From contig BLXT01000588.1 in assembly GCA_019648995.1 (NCBI GenBank), positions 1,587,070 through 1,621,034 of the forward strand: a stretch of 33,965 nucleotides of DNA, written 5' to 3'. The notes below the pieces were generated by a model. It was given only the letters and a program-made list of their open reading frames with translations. It did not search any database and was not told the origin of the DNA. A program made the translations under genes and the position numbers. Below are positions 21,130 to 30,974 of the stretch, piece by piece. How positions within the stretch are numbered: the first letter of the stretch is position 1; each line of letters starts with the position of its first letter. The DNA comes from Plakobranchus ocellatus. Taxonomy: Eukaryota > Mollusca > Gastropoda > Plakobranchidae.

Positions 21130-21332
21130 CTCAATGAAAACACGAATTAGGTTATGAATTCTTGCGAGTTTAGATCTATATCCTCGTGGATCGAAAGCTA
21201 TAAATGGGCCTTGGATGTAGATCTGCAGGCTTAATCAGGCCTATCTAGATCTAGATCTAGACAATGACACCTTTATTTAGACATGTCAGCTAGAGTCTAG
21301 ACCTTTGCTTCCAGACGCAGCCAAAAAGGAAT
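20947..21332. mobile_element. Composite with about 60-bp inverted ends: copies D (minus) and B (plus) of the dispersed family
   Basis: D (20947-21004) and the 3' end of B (21273-21332) are inverted copies, starting ATTCCTTTT and sharing CGTCTGGAA, GTCTAGA, CTCTAGCT/TTCTAGCT and TCTAAATAA. B itself runs 21207-21332. Between the arms lie a 14-bp perfect palindrome (CTATTTTAAAATAG), a hairpin at 21035-21057 and a (GA)n array (21080-21127). It may be a foldback or MITE-like element of about 386 bp, or two copies in opposite orientation. No target-site duplication is evident. Confidence 0.5.
21080..21127. repeat. (GA)n microsatellite
   Basis: A pure run of about 24 GA units between the inverted copies D and B. 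Confidence 0.97.
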
Positions 21333-21448
21333 TAGAATCTAGAATCAAGGATTGGAATTACAATGATTGTTTCACGTTGCCACTTTGAATCAAAATGCTA
21401 CTTTTTTTTTACCCAGAATACAAACCAGAGCGAACACAAGCTATATTG

Positions 21449-21500
21449 AGGCCTTGAATCTAGATCTGTAATCAAGCTTATCTAGATCTAATGACGCCTT
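21449..21500 (+). repeat. Dispersed repeat family, copy C (partial)
   Basis: Matches the 5' part of copy B: GGCCTTGAATCTAGATCTG, then AATCA, CTATCTAGATCT and AATGACGCC. Similarity fades after the A-run near 21510. Confidence 0.55.
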
Positions 21501-21666
21501 AAAAAAATAATTAAAGTAACTAGAAATTTGAATTCCAGACAAAAACAGATCACCCTACCGCTAATCTTTCATACAAAATATGAAGTATTTCCTTTTTGTG
21601 TTTCAGGAGTTTTAGTTGATATAAAATTCAAAGTACACACACACACACTTTTATTATTTTTTTTTG

Positions 21667-22080
21667 TATCAACACTTGATCACAATCAACATAATATCAA
21701 CACTGGATCCAATAAATAGTATCGATGGTAAATCACAATCAGAATGTATTAATATTTGATCCCACTCAATATATCCATATAGAATCACAATCAAGATAGT
21801 ATCAATACTGAATCACACACAAAATAAAATCAACACTAGATCACAATCAACAGAGTACCAACACTGGATCACAATCAACATTGTACCAATACTGGTACAT
21901 AATCAAGATCGTATCAATAGCGGATCACAATCAGAATAGTATCAATACTGGATCACAATCATCATATTATCAATACTGAATCGCAATAAACATATTATCG
22001 ATACCGAATCACAATCAATATGACATCAATACTGAATCATAATCATCATATTGTCAACACTGAATCACAATAAACAATAA
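21667..22080 (+). repeat. Minisatellite, about 28-bp unit, about 15 diverged copies
   Basis: The unit is approximately TATCAATACTGAATCACAAT plus a variable CAWSATAK-like end. Best-ordered copies lie at 21834-22070; units near 21700-21790 are more degenerate or shortened. Several units carry GGATCACAATCA. Copy-to-copy substitutions suggest an old array. No reading frame is conserved because unit length varies. Confidence 0.88.
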
Positions 22081-22401
22081 TCAGTATATATATCACAAAC
22101 AATATAATTTTTTTTTGCTTCAAAAAAAAAAAAAAAAACAAAGAAGAAAGAAAATCTATGTCTTTTTATCGTTACAGAAAAATCTACATTATCTTGTCTT
22201 ACGTCAAATGAAAATTCATATTCGATACAAATAAGTGTGCAAAGGTGGGTCATTCCTACTATCCAGCTCTTTTTCTTTTCCTTCTCAAACAGGGTTTTAA
22301 AATGATACAACAATATACATTATTGTAAATAATTCACAACTATCATAAGTTACTCATAAAAAAATTAAGAGAAATAGAAGAAACAAACAAACAAAATTAA
22401 A

Positions 22402-22672
22402 NNNNNNNNNNNNNNNNNNNNNNNNNNNNNNNNNNNNNNNNNNNNNNNNNNNNNNNNNNNNNNNNNNNNNNNNNNNNNNNNNNNNNNNNNNNNNNNNNNN
22501 NNNNNNNNNNNNNNNNNNNNNNNNNNNNNNNNNNNNNNNNNNNNNNNNNNNNNNNNNNNNNNNNNNNNNNNNNNNNNNNNNNNNNNNNNNNNNNNNNNNN
22601 NNNNNNNNNNNNNNNNNNNNNNNNNNNNNNNNNNNNNNNNNNNNNNNNNNNNNNNNNNNNNNNNNNNNNNNN
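22402..22672. other. Assembly gap (271 Ns)
   Basis: Ns flanked by (AAAC)n-like sequence on the left. Frames crossing it are not interpretable. Confidence 0.99.
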
Positions 22673-22786
22673 CCAATAATATATGCATGAGAAGGCTAAA
22701 ATCAGTAGCAGAAAGATAAGACGAAGAGATAAATATTAAAAAGGGAAAAAGCTGGGGAGGAAATATCACAAGCAGAAAATGAGTGA

Positions 22787-22915
22787 AAGATATAAAGAAA
22801 GGGAGAAAGAGCGAGTGGGCGAGAGAGAGAGAGCGAGAGAGAGAGAGAGAGCGGGCGAGAGAGATAGAGAGAGAGAGAAAGAAAGAGGGGAAGGGAGAGA
22901 GAGAGAGAGAGGGAA
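22787..22915. repeat. GA-rich polypurine tract
   Basis: (GA)n with GCGA and GGGA interruptions. Leu/Ser-rich minus-strand frames over it are artefacts. Confidence 0.94.
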
Positions 22916-23745
22916 GGCAATACAAAAAAAGTAAGTGAGAACTCCAAAAATAGTCACTCCAAAACTCCAACTCCAAAAAGTTCACACTAACAGGAAGAAC
23001 ATATAAGTAGCCCGAATTTAAAGAATGCGCAAGTTAAGCAGCCATCTACAGTTAAACTCCTTTTTACATTTGTATTCAATTGCCAGTTTATTGTTTTTTT
23101 ATTGTGGATATGTATCAGCCTTGAAATGGATCAAGATTCAAATAATCAATTGTGACATTAAATGAAGCAAAATATCAAAAGTAATATAAGAGGTCAAAAA
23201 GGTACCATTTAACCCAGAAATATTAATTCTATTAATTACTATACCGAAAATAGCGAAATGTAAACATTAAACCATTTCTTTAAAAAAAAAAAAAAGTAAC
23301 AGCCATATTACTACTTAAAATGGTTGACAACACGACACAGCGACACGTACTCTGAATTTAAGTGATATTGTTCTTTAAACGGTTGAAAATGACATAATCT
23401 CTCATTTAATTTTATGAACATTTAATGTAAAAAAAAAAACCTGAAACTCACGAAAAGGCAATTATGAATATACATCAAATGCAAATTTGACATGACACGA
23501 AAAACTTATCAACGATGTTTTATACATAGAGAGAGATAAATAAAAAATATCTAGCAAAATAGAAACAATGTAACGACGGGACAAAACTGCATGCATTCAG
23601 AATGATGCACTACAGACACTTAGCAAGCATCTTATATAACATGTTAGGAGATAGACAGTATTACACTTTGTTCGTACTCTTGTAACAATGCTTTGAAGCA
23701 GATTATAAGCCAGCAAGGATCTTAAAAAGAGATTGAAGGTAAAGG
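22916..23745. other. No gene seen
   Basis: AT-rich with poly(A) blocks near 23281 and 23429. A tandem CTCCAAAA-type stutter lies at 22943-22980. Confidence 0.5.
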
Positions 23746-24100
23746 TTAATAATTGACTCGAAATGCCACAGAATTACAATATAGCTTTTTTTCGTGGTTT
23801 CTTGTACGTGTGGGAACTGGGCCAAACTTTATCCGTTGGCTCTTATCAGCAATGCTTTTCGGGTTTTTATTGTAGCACATTTTTATAAATCTGTTTTGTT
23901 CATGTTCACAGGACTCTTTCATCTGTATTGCATCTGCCAATGGATTCAACCATATTTTTTTAAACAAATCAAATGTAGACTACACAATTATAGATTCAAA
24001 ACTAGAACTTACCTCTAGGTCTCGATGTCTTTGTGCATTTCTCGAGAATCAATCATGTTGACGATGCCAAAACAATGGAACACAATTTTGGAACCAAACA
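23746..24100 (-). other. Coding-like minus-strand region with a strong donor, unidentified
   Basis: A frame reading FHCFGIVNMIDSREMHKDIE ends in TAG just before CTAGAG|GTAAGT (donor at about 24013), a near-perfect 5' splice site. Beyond it a 73-codon frame without ATG (23746-23967) includes KSIADKSQRIKFGPVPTRTR. No family is recognised. A stop right before the donor argues against a simple coding exon. A UTR exon or an old repeat is possible. Confidence 0.2.
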
Positions 24101-24260
24101 ACCTTAAAACCTTTTACATATTCGGACTTAATTATTTTTTGTCGTCTTGTTTTCAAATATCAACTTTCCATAGTACTCAAGTATGATTCTATGGTATTAT
24201 ATGATATCATATTATACACTGCATAGAATGACATCTCATTTAACACTTTATTTTGCTTAC

Positions 24261-24500
24261 AGCTAGTGTCCCTCAGAAAAGTTTCCTTGGTGGTCGCACA
24301 GCATAAAGCGCGGCCCCGCTTCTCTGGGCTTTTGGAAACCGTCCTTACAACTGAAGGTAGGCGATCAAGGTCAACTTTTCCATCACATTTCGGGCGGAGA
24401 AAGATCTGTTGTAAAGTTGCTGCCTCAGTCACAGTAACCCTGTCACTACGAAAAAGCCTCACCCTCTTCCCCGCAAAGACGACTCACCATGCTAGCTCAC
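24261..24500. other. GC-rich exon-like patch, strand ambiguous
   Basis: This block is clearly richer in GC and CpG than its flanks. Minus strand: 24439-24261 reads VTVTEAATLQQIFLRPKCDG and onwards to FLRDTS, ending at a GTAAGC donor; its codons favour R-N-Y. Plus strand: a strong acceptor (TTATTTTGCTTACAG) ends at 24262 and an 81-codon frame (LVSLRKVSLVVAQHKARPRF...) runs to TAG at about 24508. The same bases serve as donor on one strand and acceptor on the other, so only one call can be right. I favour minus. No family is recognised. Confidence 0.3.
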
Positions 24501-24509
24501 CACCCTAGT

Positions 24510-25770
24510 ATCTATTGCTTGTTTCTTCATTTTTCAGATTAATAAGTAATGCTATTTTTTGCATATTTTTCCTTTTTTACTCCTTTTTTTTTAACAATTA
24601 TCATTAAGTAACGTTTTATTTTCATAGTTACAAAGTAATCATGAGTTTATTATTATTTCATTAAACTATCTTTTTAACCGACATGAAAAGAGAGTGTGAG
24701 TTATGAAAACTTTAGTATGTGTATGAACATTTCAAGACCTATTTCAACACAATACAATGAAAGCTTTTTTTTTTTTAACAAAAATTGTTCGAAAGGAATA
24801 GACAATGTTACTAAATACAACAAGAGTCCACTCTGAGCTCTTTATAAGCCTAAATAAACTTTTTAACACTATCAATAATAATAATCTGAAAAGCTCAGCA
24901 GAAAGTTGTACTTATAATGATGTCACTTTATTCGATACGGACAATACTTGGTACAGCTGCAGTAGCACATTTTCCTGGGGATTAGCTTACAGTTCATTGA
25001 AAAATTAAAAGACTGTAATTACTCTACTTGTAAAATACATTATTATGACCATTTTCATATATATTATGCTATTATTATCGTCGTGACTCATTCATTAAGG
25101 TAAAGACATTTACTTCCAACATGGCCTTGAAGTGAACATGAGAAAGCGGTTTCATGCATCCCTGAAATGAGGCTCTGTACATGGTCGATGCTAATAGAGA
25201 TAACAATCCAAAATAATCTTCTTTATCATACAGAAATCGTCTCATTAAGAGGAGAAAAAAATAAGGAACAGACCCTTAAGTGCTTTTGATGGTACTAAAA
25301 ATTGAACCGAAAAATGAGATAGATGATATAACATGGACGTAAGATAAGAAAATATACGAGGAAAATTCACCAAGGTTAAGATTACATCGTTGCATGCAAT
25401 CATGTGAAATGCAACTTTGTGAAGTAAAGATCTGCCACTATCGTTACAAAACATCTGTCATTTAGGAACATGGTGTTTAGAATCCGTGAGAACACAATTC
25501 CTATATTTGAAAAAAAGGAAATGTGCCAATCATAAAGCTATCAGTGATAGATCACGCAGACCAGATCATTGAGATAGAATATAAAAAAAAATTGGAAAGA
25601 CAAAAAAAATCTAAGCAGAGAACTTTGGAATATGAGGTCATAATTATTTGCATTGATATGAAGGTTTTTTTTTTTTAAACAAAAGTCGAGATTTTAAGAA
25701 TTTCCGCTGTATTTCATCGAACATAGTATGGTCAACTCTAAAAGAAATATCTAGTTAAGTAGGTAGGTGG
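24510..25770. other. No gene seen
   Basis: AT-rich DNA with poly(T) and poly(A) runs. Frames at 24805-25008 (+) and 25245-25454 (-) lack any supporting feature. Confidence 0.5.
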
Positions 25771-25776
25771 GTTGAT

Positions 25777-25778
25777 AA

Positions 25779-25846
<68 letters not shown>

Positions 25847-25914
25847 CCAGAGGTAGAAAAGAAGAAAAAAAGAGAAAAAGAGCGAGAAAGAGAGATGAGA
25901 GAGAGAAAGAGAGA

Positions 25915-25964
<50 letters not shown>
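25777..25964. repeat. (GATA)n array followed by GA-rich tract
   Basis: About 17 GATA units (25777-25846), then an A/G transition and (GA)n to 25964. The Tyr-Leu-Ser-Ile and Ser-Leu frames on the minus strand are artefacts. Confidence 0.96.
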
Positions 25965-25968
<4 letters not shown>

Positions 25969-27220
25969 TGTGGGACTGACAAAGGTCTTTCGTAGGGATG
26001 AAAAAAAATCTGCTGCAGAATCAACATGTTTGAGGTTGAAAAAGAAGCTTTCGAAATGGCAGCATCGTTTGCTCAATACATGCGCTGATACAGGAGAGAT
26101 AAAGACGTCAGGCGAATGGGAGGGTAAAAAAAACAAAACCCAAACACAATTTACGCATAAAAATTGTAAATCGTTATAAATTCAACGACTGATGCTAATG
26201 AAACAGTCACATTACTGAAAGATTCAGAGAAGTGGAATATATTAATTAAGGGTCATCACAGTGGAAGGAACTTACACGTAAATTCGAAGAAAAAGTAATG
26301 CCATGAAAGGATTTTTAATAAATAAATAATAAAAAAAACCCCGCTAACTCTCCATGAAAATATGCAAACCCGAGAAATCCTAATTCCAAATAAATATTTA
26401 TAACGTACAAAGCGAATCGTGAAAACTGAAAGCAGAAAACAAATTTATTATAAAAGGCAAAACTGGCTACTCAATTAGAATGAAAAAAAAAAAAACCTTC
26501 CACAAACAAACTGGACATTTTTTAAACTTATATTTACCAACATCGCATGTAGGACATACATACAACAAAGAATAATAATTCTTAAAAACAAAAAATGGCG
26601 TTGCACAGAGCTTCTTAGAGAGTCATAAAAAACCACGCATCACGCATCAAATGAGTCAATTAAAAAGAATGCTAGGCAAATGGGAAAGCAGTAAGCAAAC
26701 GTTATCTAAAAAAATAGACTAGATATGGTAAAAGAATACAACCACAAACTCAAACTTATAGGAAAAAATTAAACAACATAGAGTAAACGTTGCAAAGTTT
26801 CGCCCTTAAGGCTTTATCAAGTAACAAAATGACGATCACAAAGAAAATACCATAGGTATTCGCTAAGCATGAGAGATTCATGACATAAAATATAACTTAA
26901 TGTTAAAAAAAAGTATTGATGATGATTTTGCTTTAAAAATCCCTTGAATTTTCAGACAGAATCAACTGCAAATAAACCACTTGTATTTAAGTCAATCGCC
27001 TATGATGACTCAATAAATAAAGATGTTTATAAAAACACTCACTCACACATACAAATGGATTAAAAGTTCATATAATCTTAGATTTTGAATTTCTTGAGAC
27101 ATTGATAAATGAACCCTACGTTCACATCAAACTATCGACAACGGGCGTTTGGAACAAAAATGATGTCACATGGAGGTGGGAAGTGACCGAACGGAAGGAT
27201 TAGAAATTCTAAAATCTTTC
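25965..27220. other. No gene seen
   Basis: AT-rich, with a GC-richer start (25965-26130) where both strands are briefly open. A short ACGCATC tandem duplication lies near 26635. Confidence 0.5.
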
Positions 27221-27299
27221 TTAGGCGCTTAAGGCAAAGCCGTCACGCCCGCAACTTATGTCGGGTCGCTGGTTCAAATCTGTGCTTAAAAAAAAAAGA
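27221..27299 (+). mobile_element. tRNA-derived SINE relic (or tRNA pseudogene)
   Basis: GGTTCAAATC at 27271-27280 matches a Pol III box B / T-loop. TTAGGCGCTTAAGG at about 27221-27234 is a weak box A. Between them CCCG...CGGG (27248-27264) can form an anticodon-like stem with a loop of about 9 nt. An A-run follows directly at 27288. No acceptor stem is paired, so a functional tRNA is unlikely. Confidence 0.4.
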
Positions 27300-27360
27300 C
27301 AGTTGATGTAAAAAAAAGTTTTAAAAAATTTTACTTTACACATTGTGCCTGTGCTTTTTA

Positions 27361-27620
27361 TTTTTAGCACTGCGAAGACCTCTCTCAGCGTTCCCGAGGA
27401 TAAACAAACCACTCCTTTTCGGCTAAACGAACGACAGTCGCAGGCATTTTATTGCAGCGGTAAACGTAAAGCATCGGTCGGACGTGTAAAAATCGGTCGT
27501 ACATTATCGTTTGTTTGGTCTGAGCACAATCATGTGACCTTGAGATTTTTTTTCAATGAAATTGGACGGCCGTAATGGGTCATTCGTTGACTGTTAGATT
27601 GGTCTCAACGTAGGATAAGG
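27361..27620 (+). other. CpG-rich patch with an open frame, possible terminal exon
   Basis: About 19 CpG in 260 bp, well above the surroundings. A pyrimidine-rich acceptor (CTTTTTATTTTTAG) ends at about 27366, and the frame stays open to TAA at 27575 (TSLSVPEDKQTTPFRLNER and onwards). There is no ATG and no downstream donor. The motif ATCGGTCG occurs twice (near 27474 and 27491). It could be a terminal exon, a CpG-rich regulatory stretch or a mobile-element piece. Confidence 0.25.
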
Positions 27621-29671
27621 TAGAATTATCTTTTAAAAGTAGAATGACACCTCTGAGGTGTTGCGAAGGTTAGTGCGATCGTTTCAAACGAGTTCACTTG
27701 ACCAAACATGTATTAAGTCCGAGGGTTGGCGTTTCATTAATGATGACAATTATTTTTTCAAAGACTACATTTCAACTTGCCTTGGGTATTTAATCTTTGA
27801 CAACGTAAACAAGTCCAATGATTACAATATTGGCCTCAAATAATAGTTAATCTTCTTATGAAGAACAACAGTTGTGTTTTCATAATACACACGGATCTGA
27901 AACCCCGAGTCACATAAAATAAGAATTAAAAAACGAACTTGTTTTTAAAGAAAGCTTTGATTGACTTTCAGACGTTCTGCAAAAACTGCGCCTAAAACAG
28001 GAAAAAAATTCTCTATCCTTAGTCTTTTAAAAAAAAAATAGCACTATTTTTACACCCAGACAGTAAAGCAAATTATAGATATATTAAAGAAAATTTACTC
28101 GATCTATATGCTGACTAAGAGGGAAAAAGCATTTTAACATTTGCCTTCATTTTTCGTCTCTGATGAAAGCCTATTGGAAGTTTTTTTGAAAGGCCAATTG
28201 CGAGATCCATTTAAATACGAGCAGCACCATCGTAAAACTAGTTTCGTATTTCAAGGTCCTGCCGATTACTTGTGTAGAGCAAAGGTTGGTTAGCTTCAAC
28301 ATTAATATCGGTTATTAACTGATCCATTGTTTTATATCATCCTCTTTTCGTCGTTTATCTTTTACCTCCTTTCAAGCATCTCATCACCTGATGGATGAAA
28401 TAATCAATTCTCCTCACCGCGGGAATTTAAATAGGAACAATGGAAACAAATGCCCTAGTAAGATATCTCAATATCTAGTTAAACCAAACAGAAAGTAATG
28501 GGTCTGTGCCAGAGATGAAACTAATTTTTATTCTGTGAGCTAACATATTGAGTGCTAACATAATACCTGACTCCCTATTTACATATGACCTTACAAAGTT
28601 TCAATCATTTATTTTATATAAGCCCTACTAACATAATATTTGATCTTTCCTTGACTTTATTTCATTTCAAGAGGTAATGTCACCCTACAACAACTAAACT
28701 TGTTAATCTTTGCAACCGTTCTAAATATTCAACATTTTGGATATACTGTTAAAACCATGTTCTCTCTAACACATGTGTGGTTTATATGTGGGATCCCTCC
28801 CCCCTTTTTTCCAAGCAAAAAGAAAAAAAAAATAAATCGATCCAAAAGATATAATCATGTAGATGGGAGTACAAGACCAGCAGAAAATAAAAAGAAAGTC
28901 ATCTTTCATACTTAGGAGTTAAAGACAACTAGGATATAATGAACAGTATTAAAAAAAAAGATATAAAGAAGATAAGAAAGTAAAATACAGGTCCGATCTT
29001 AATAGTCAATGTTTGCTCTAGACTGATAGTCATTGAGAGGGAAATCACAATATTTATATTCATGCCATTTTGGTTTCACCGATTTTATCGAGTAGAGTTT
29101 AATCATAATTATGCCACCATTGTACAAAGTCAGTCATTCGAGATTTCTATTCTAGTTGCCCTATAACTCTCCGTCTCATTGAGGTCTATCCAGGAAGTCG
29201 CGTCTCCAACTAAGCATTAATTTTGTTGGCATCCAATGTTTCCGCTGATTTACCAAAGTCTGAACAAAGATATGGCTTTACCTATTTTGTATAAATGCAG
29301 ATAATCTTGGGACTACGACCACGAAGCTTTGTCTCGCAAAATATTATTTCAATAGAGATTTTAATATAATGTATAAAGCTATTTGGGGCTTTTCATCTGA
29401 TTTTATGTAACTTCGACAAAAAAAGAGGTCAAATGGAAATAAATGAAGAAAAATTATTAAATATATTCATACGCCATCAAGGATGCTTGTGTTGAATCCT
29501 AGGTTACTGAAGATTTCACTAATTTAAAGGTCATATCTTACTTGCTCGAGTTAACTTGAAATGTACTTACGCAATGATATGAAACCCAAATCATAGCACA
29601 CCAATATCTATCCACCAATCATCTCCATTGTCTAATTACATGTCTTCTATTCTTATCATTTGTTTTCTTGA
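27621..29671. other. No gene seen (2 kb)
   Basis: AT-rich. Two odd palindromes stand close together: ACACCTC-T-GAGGTGT (27647-27661) and TCGTTT-C-AAACGA (27679-27691). The frames at 27658-27843 and 28700-28915 have no support. Confidence 0.5.
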
Positions 29672-29706
29672 TTACAGCTTCATCAATTTCATTGATGAAG
29701 CTGTAA
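29672..29706. repeat. Perfect 16-bp inverted repeat with a 3-nt loop
   Basis: TTACAGCTTCATCAAT (29672-29687) and ATTGATGAAGCTGTAA (29691-29706) are exact inverted copies around TTC. The left arm includes the AG of a good splice acceptor (TTTTCTTGATTACAG), so the folded RNA would hide that site. Confidence 0.75.
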
Positions 29707-29721
29707 ACAAGTATGAATGCG
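29678..29721 (+). other. Candidate small exon (44 nt) starting inside the hairpin
   Basis: The acceptor ends at 29677 and a GCG|GTGAGT donor follows 29721. The frame between is open and protein-like: FINFIDEAVNKYEC. It is not the frame of the acidic ORF starting at 29713, so the two would be alternatives or parts of a frameshifted relic. Confidence 0.3.
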
Positions 29722-29919
29722 GTGAGTGAAGATGAGGAGGTGTTACATGCATTTGATGAACATCTTTCTTGTTCTGATGATCAAGATGGAGAAGAAAGGA
29801 ACGATGCGGTTGCTTGTGAAGACAACATAGACGCTGCCTTCATGGACAGTGATCCTGATAAAATTACTGTCTACAGAAACATTTTCAATGCAATGCAGTG
29901 TCCTTTGACTGATGAGTAA
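29713..29919 (+). CDS. Acidic ORF of unknown function, possibly part of a broken gene
   Basis: 68 codons from ATG (A at -3) to TAA. It is Asp/Glu-rich (SEDEEVLHAF, SDDQDGEERND) and ends DKITVYRNIFNAMQCPLTDE. A second ORF, 29912-30037, overlaps in the +1 frame and continues in similar style (SFHRALHTQFKKQCLDTHVS). This suggests one ancestral frame broken by a frameshift, or a short intron using GA|GTAAAT near 29916. No domain is recognised. A host exon, a transposon-derived protein and chance all remain possible. Confidence 0.35.
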   Translation: MNAVSEDEEVLHAFDEHLSCSDDQDGEERNDAVACEDNIDAAFMDSDPDKITVYRNIFNAMQCPLTDE

Positions 29920-30037
29920 ATCTTTCCATAGGGCTCTACACACGCAATTTAAAAAGCAATGCTTAGACACACATGTATCATCCTGCACAGGACTTACTGG
30001 TACCCTTTGTCTGATTTGGCAACAGATCACTTTTTAA
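29912..30037 (+). pseudogene. Overlapping downstream ORF, possible continuation of the acidic ORF
   Basis: 41 codons (MSKSFHRALHTQFKKQCLDT and onwards) ending TAA at 30037, overlapping the previous ORF by 8 nt in another frame. A TGA lies just upstream in its own frame, so it cannot simply extend 5'. Its composition is more coding-like than the flanking AT-rich DNA. Confidence 0.3.
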
Positions 30038-30192
30038 CCAGGAGAAATAAATATGTTCAGAATGTAGAACTAATAATCACTTTTTAAGCGGTGATCTCAG
30101 GTATTTTTTTTTTATTAAAGAACAATCAAGTTTGTAAAAAGTGTTTAGCAACATTATATTAATACCTTTGTAATTTATACCATAATCCACCT

Positions 30193-30211
30193 GGGGGGGG
30201 GGGGGGGNNNN
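30193..30211. repeat. G15 homopolymer abutting a 4-N gap
   Basis: Fifteen Gs then NNNN. After it come two TGTCCACA copies, (GT)n and a G7 run. The Ns probably mark uncertain homopolymer length. Confidence 0.95.
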
Positions 30212-30888
30212 TTGTCCACACCTGTCCACAGTGTGTGTGTGAGGGGGGGAGAGTTGGTCAAAATGTATTCACATGGTTTGTGAACGCCCCTTACCAAGAT
30301 TAAGAGTTCTGAAAATGGTAATGGGATATAATTTCAATTTGTCTTTTCAATATGATACATTCTACACGTTTTTTTGTTTTTGTTTTTTTATTGTAACAAT
30401 TGAGCAAGTTGATTTGCGATAGGCTGGAAGTTAATGCCGCATTTATTGACATATAGATATTATGACATTGCTATTGTTTATGTTTTTTCTTATCGTGAAG
30501 CTTTTTGCCCACTTCACCGTTAACCCGTACCTTTATTAGATTTGTTCTCTTTACGTGTTTTTTAAACCATAACTACATCCTTCAACCATCATAGGCAACA
30601 ACCATCAAATAATATTGCTCAGAGAGGAAAAGAAACTTTGAGATTTATTATCTTGTAAAGAAAAAAATTGAATTAATTCAGGGAAAAACCTCTTGATTAA
30701 TAGTTACAGAAAAGATGACACTCTCCTATCCAAAAGAAGAGGAAAAGATATGTCTCGTTAGAAATCCAATACCGAGGTACCATTCTGTGAAATGAGGTTA
30801 GCGAGAGACGGACACGTCGAGAAAGACAAAAAGACGGAAACAGAGGTAGAAATAAAAAAAAAATTATGCCTACAGAGAGAAAAAAAAA
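30212..30888. other. No gene seen
   Basis: Begins GT/G-rich, then AT-rich without supported frames, turning purine-rich toward the next array. Confidence 0.5.
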
Positions 30889-30905
30889 GAGAGAGAGAGA
30901 GAGAA

Positions 30906-30972
<67 letters not shown>
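30889..30972. repeat. (GA)n microsatellite
   Basis: About 84 bp of GA with AAAGAGT interruptions near 30903. Ser/Leu and Arg/Glu frames are artefacts. Confidence 0.97.

Positions 30973-30974
<2 letters not shown>

Noticed and set aside
21667..22080. CRISPR-like array (regular 28-bp units)
   Set aside because: Units are contiguous and diverged with no constant repeat and unique spacers; the context is an animal genome.
25755..26136. Minus-strand ORFs with Tyr-Leu-Ser-Ile repeats
   Set aside because: Translation of the GATA and GA microsatellites.
27221..27299. Functional tRNA gene
   Set aside because: Box B is good, but box A is weak and no acceptor stem pairs; the A-run suggests a retroposed relic.
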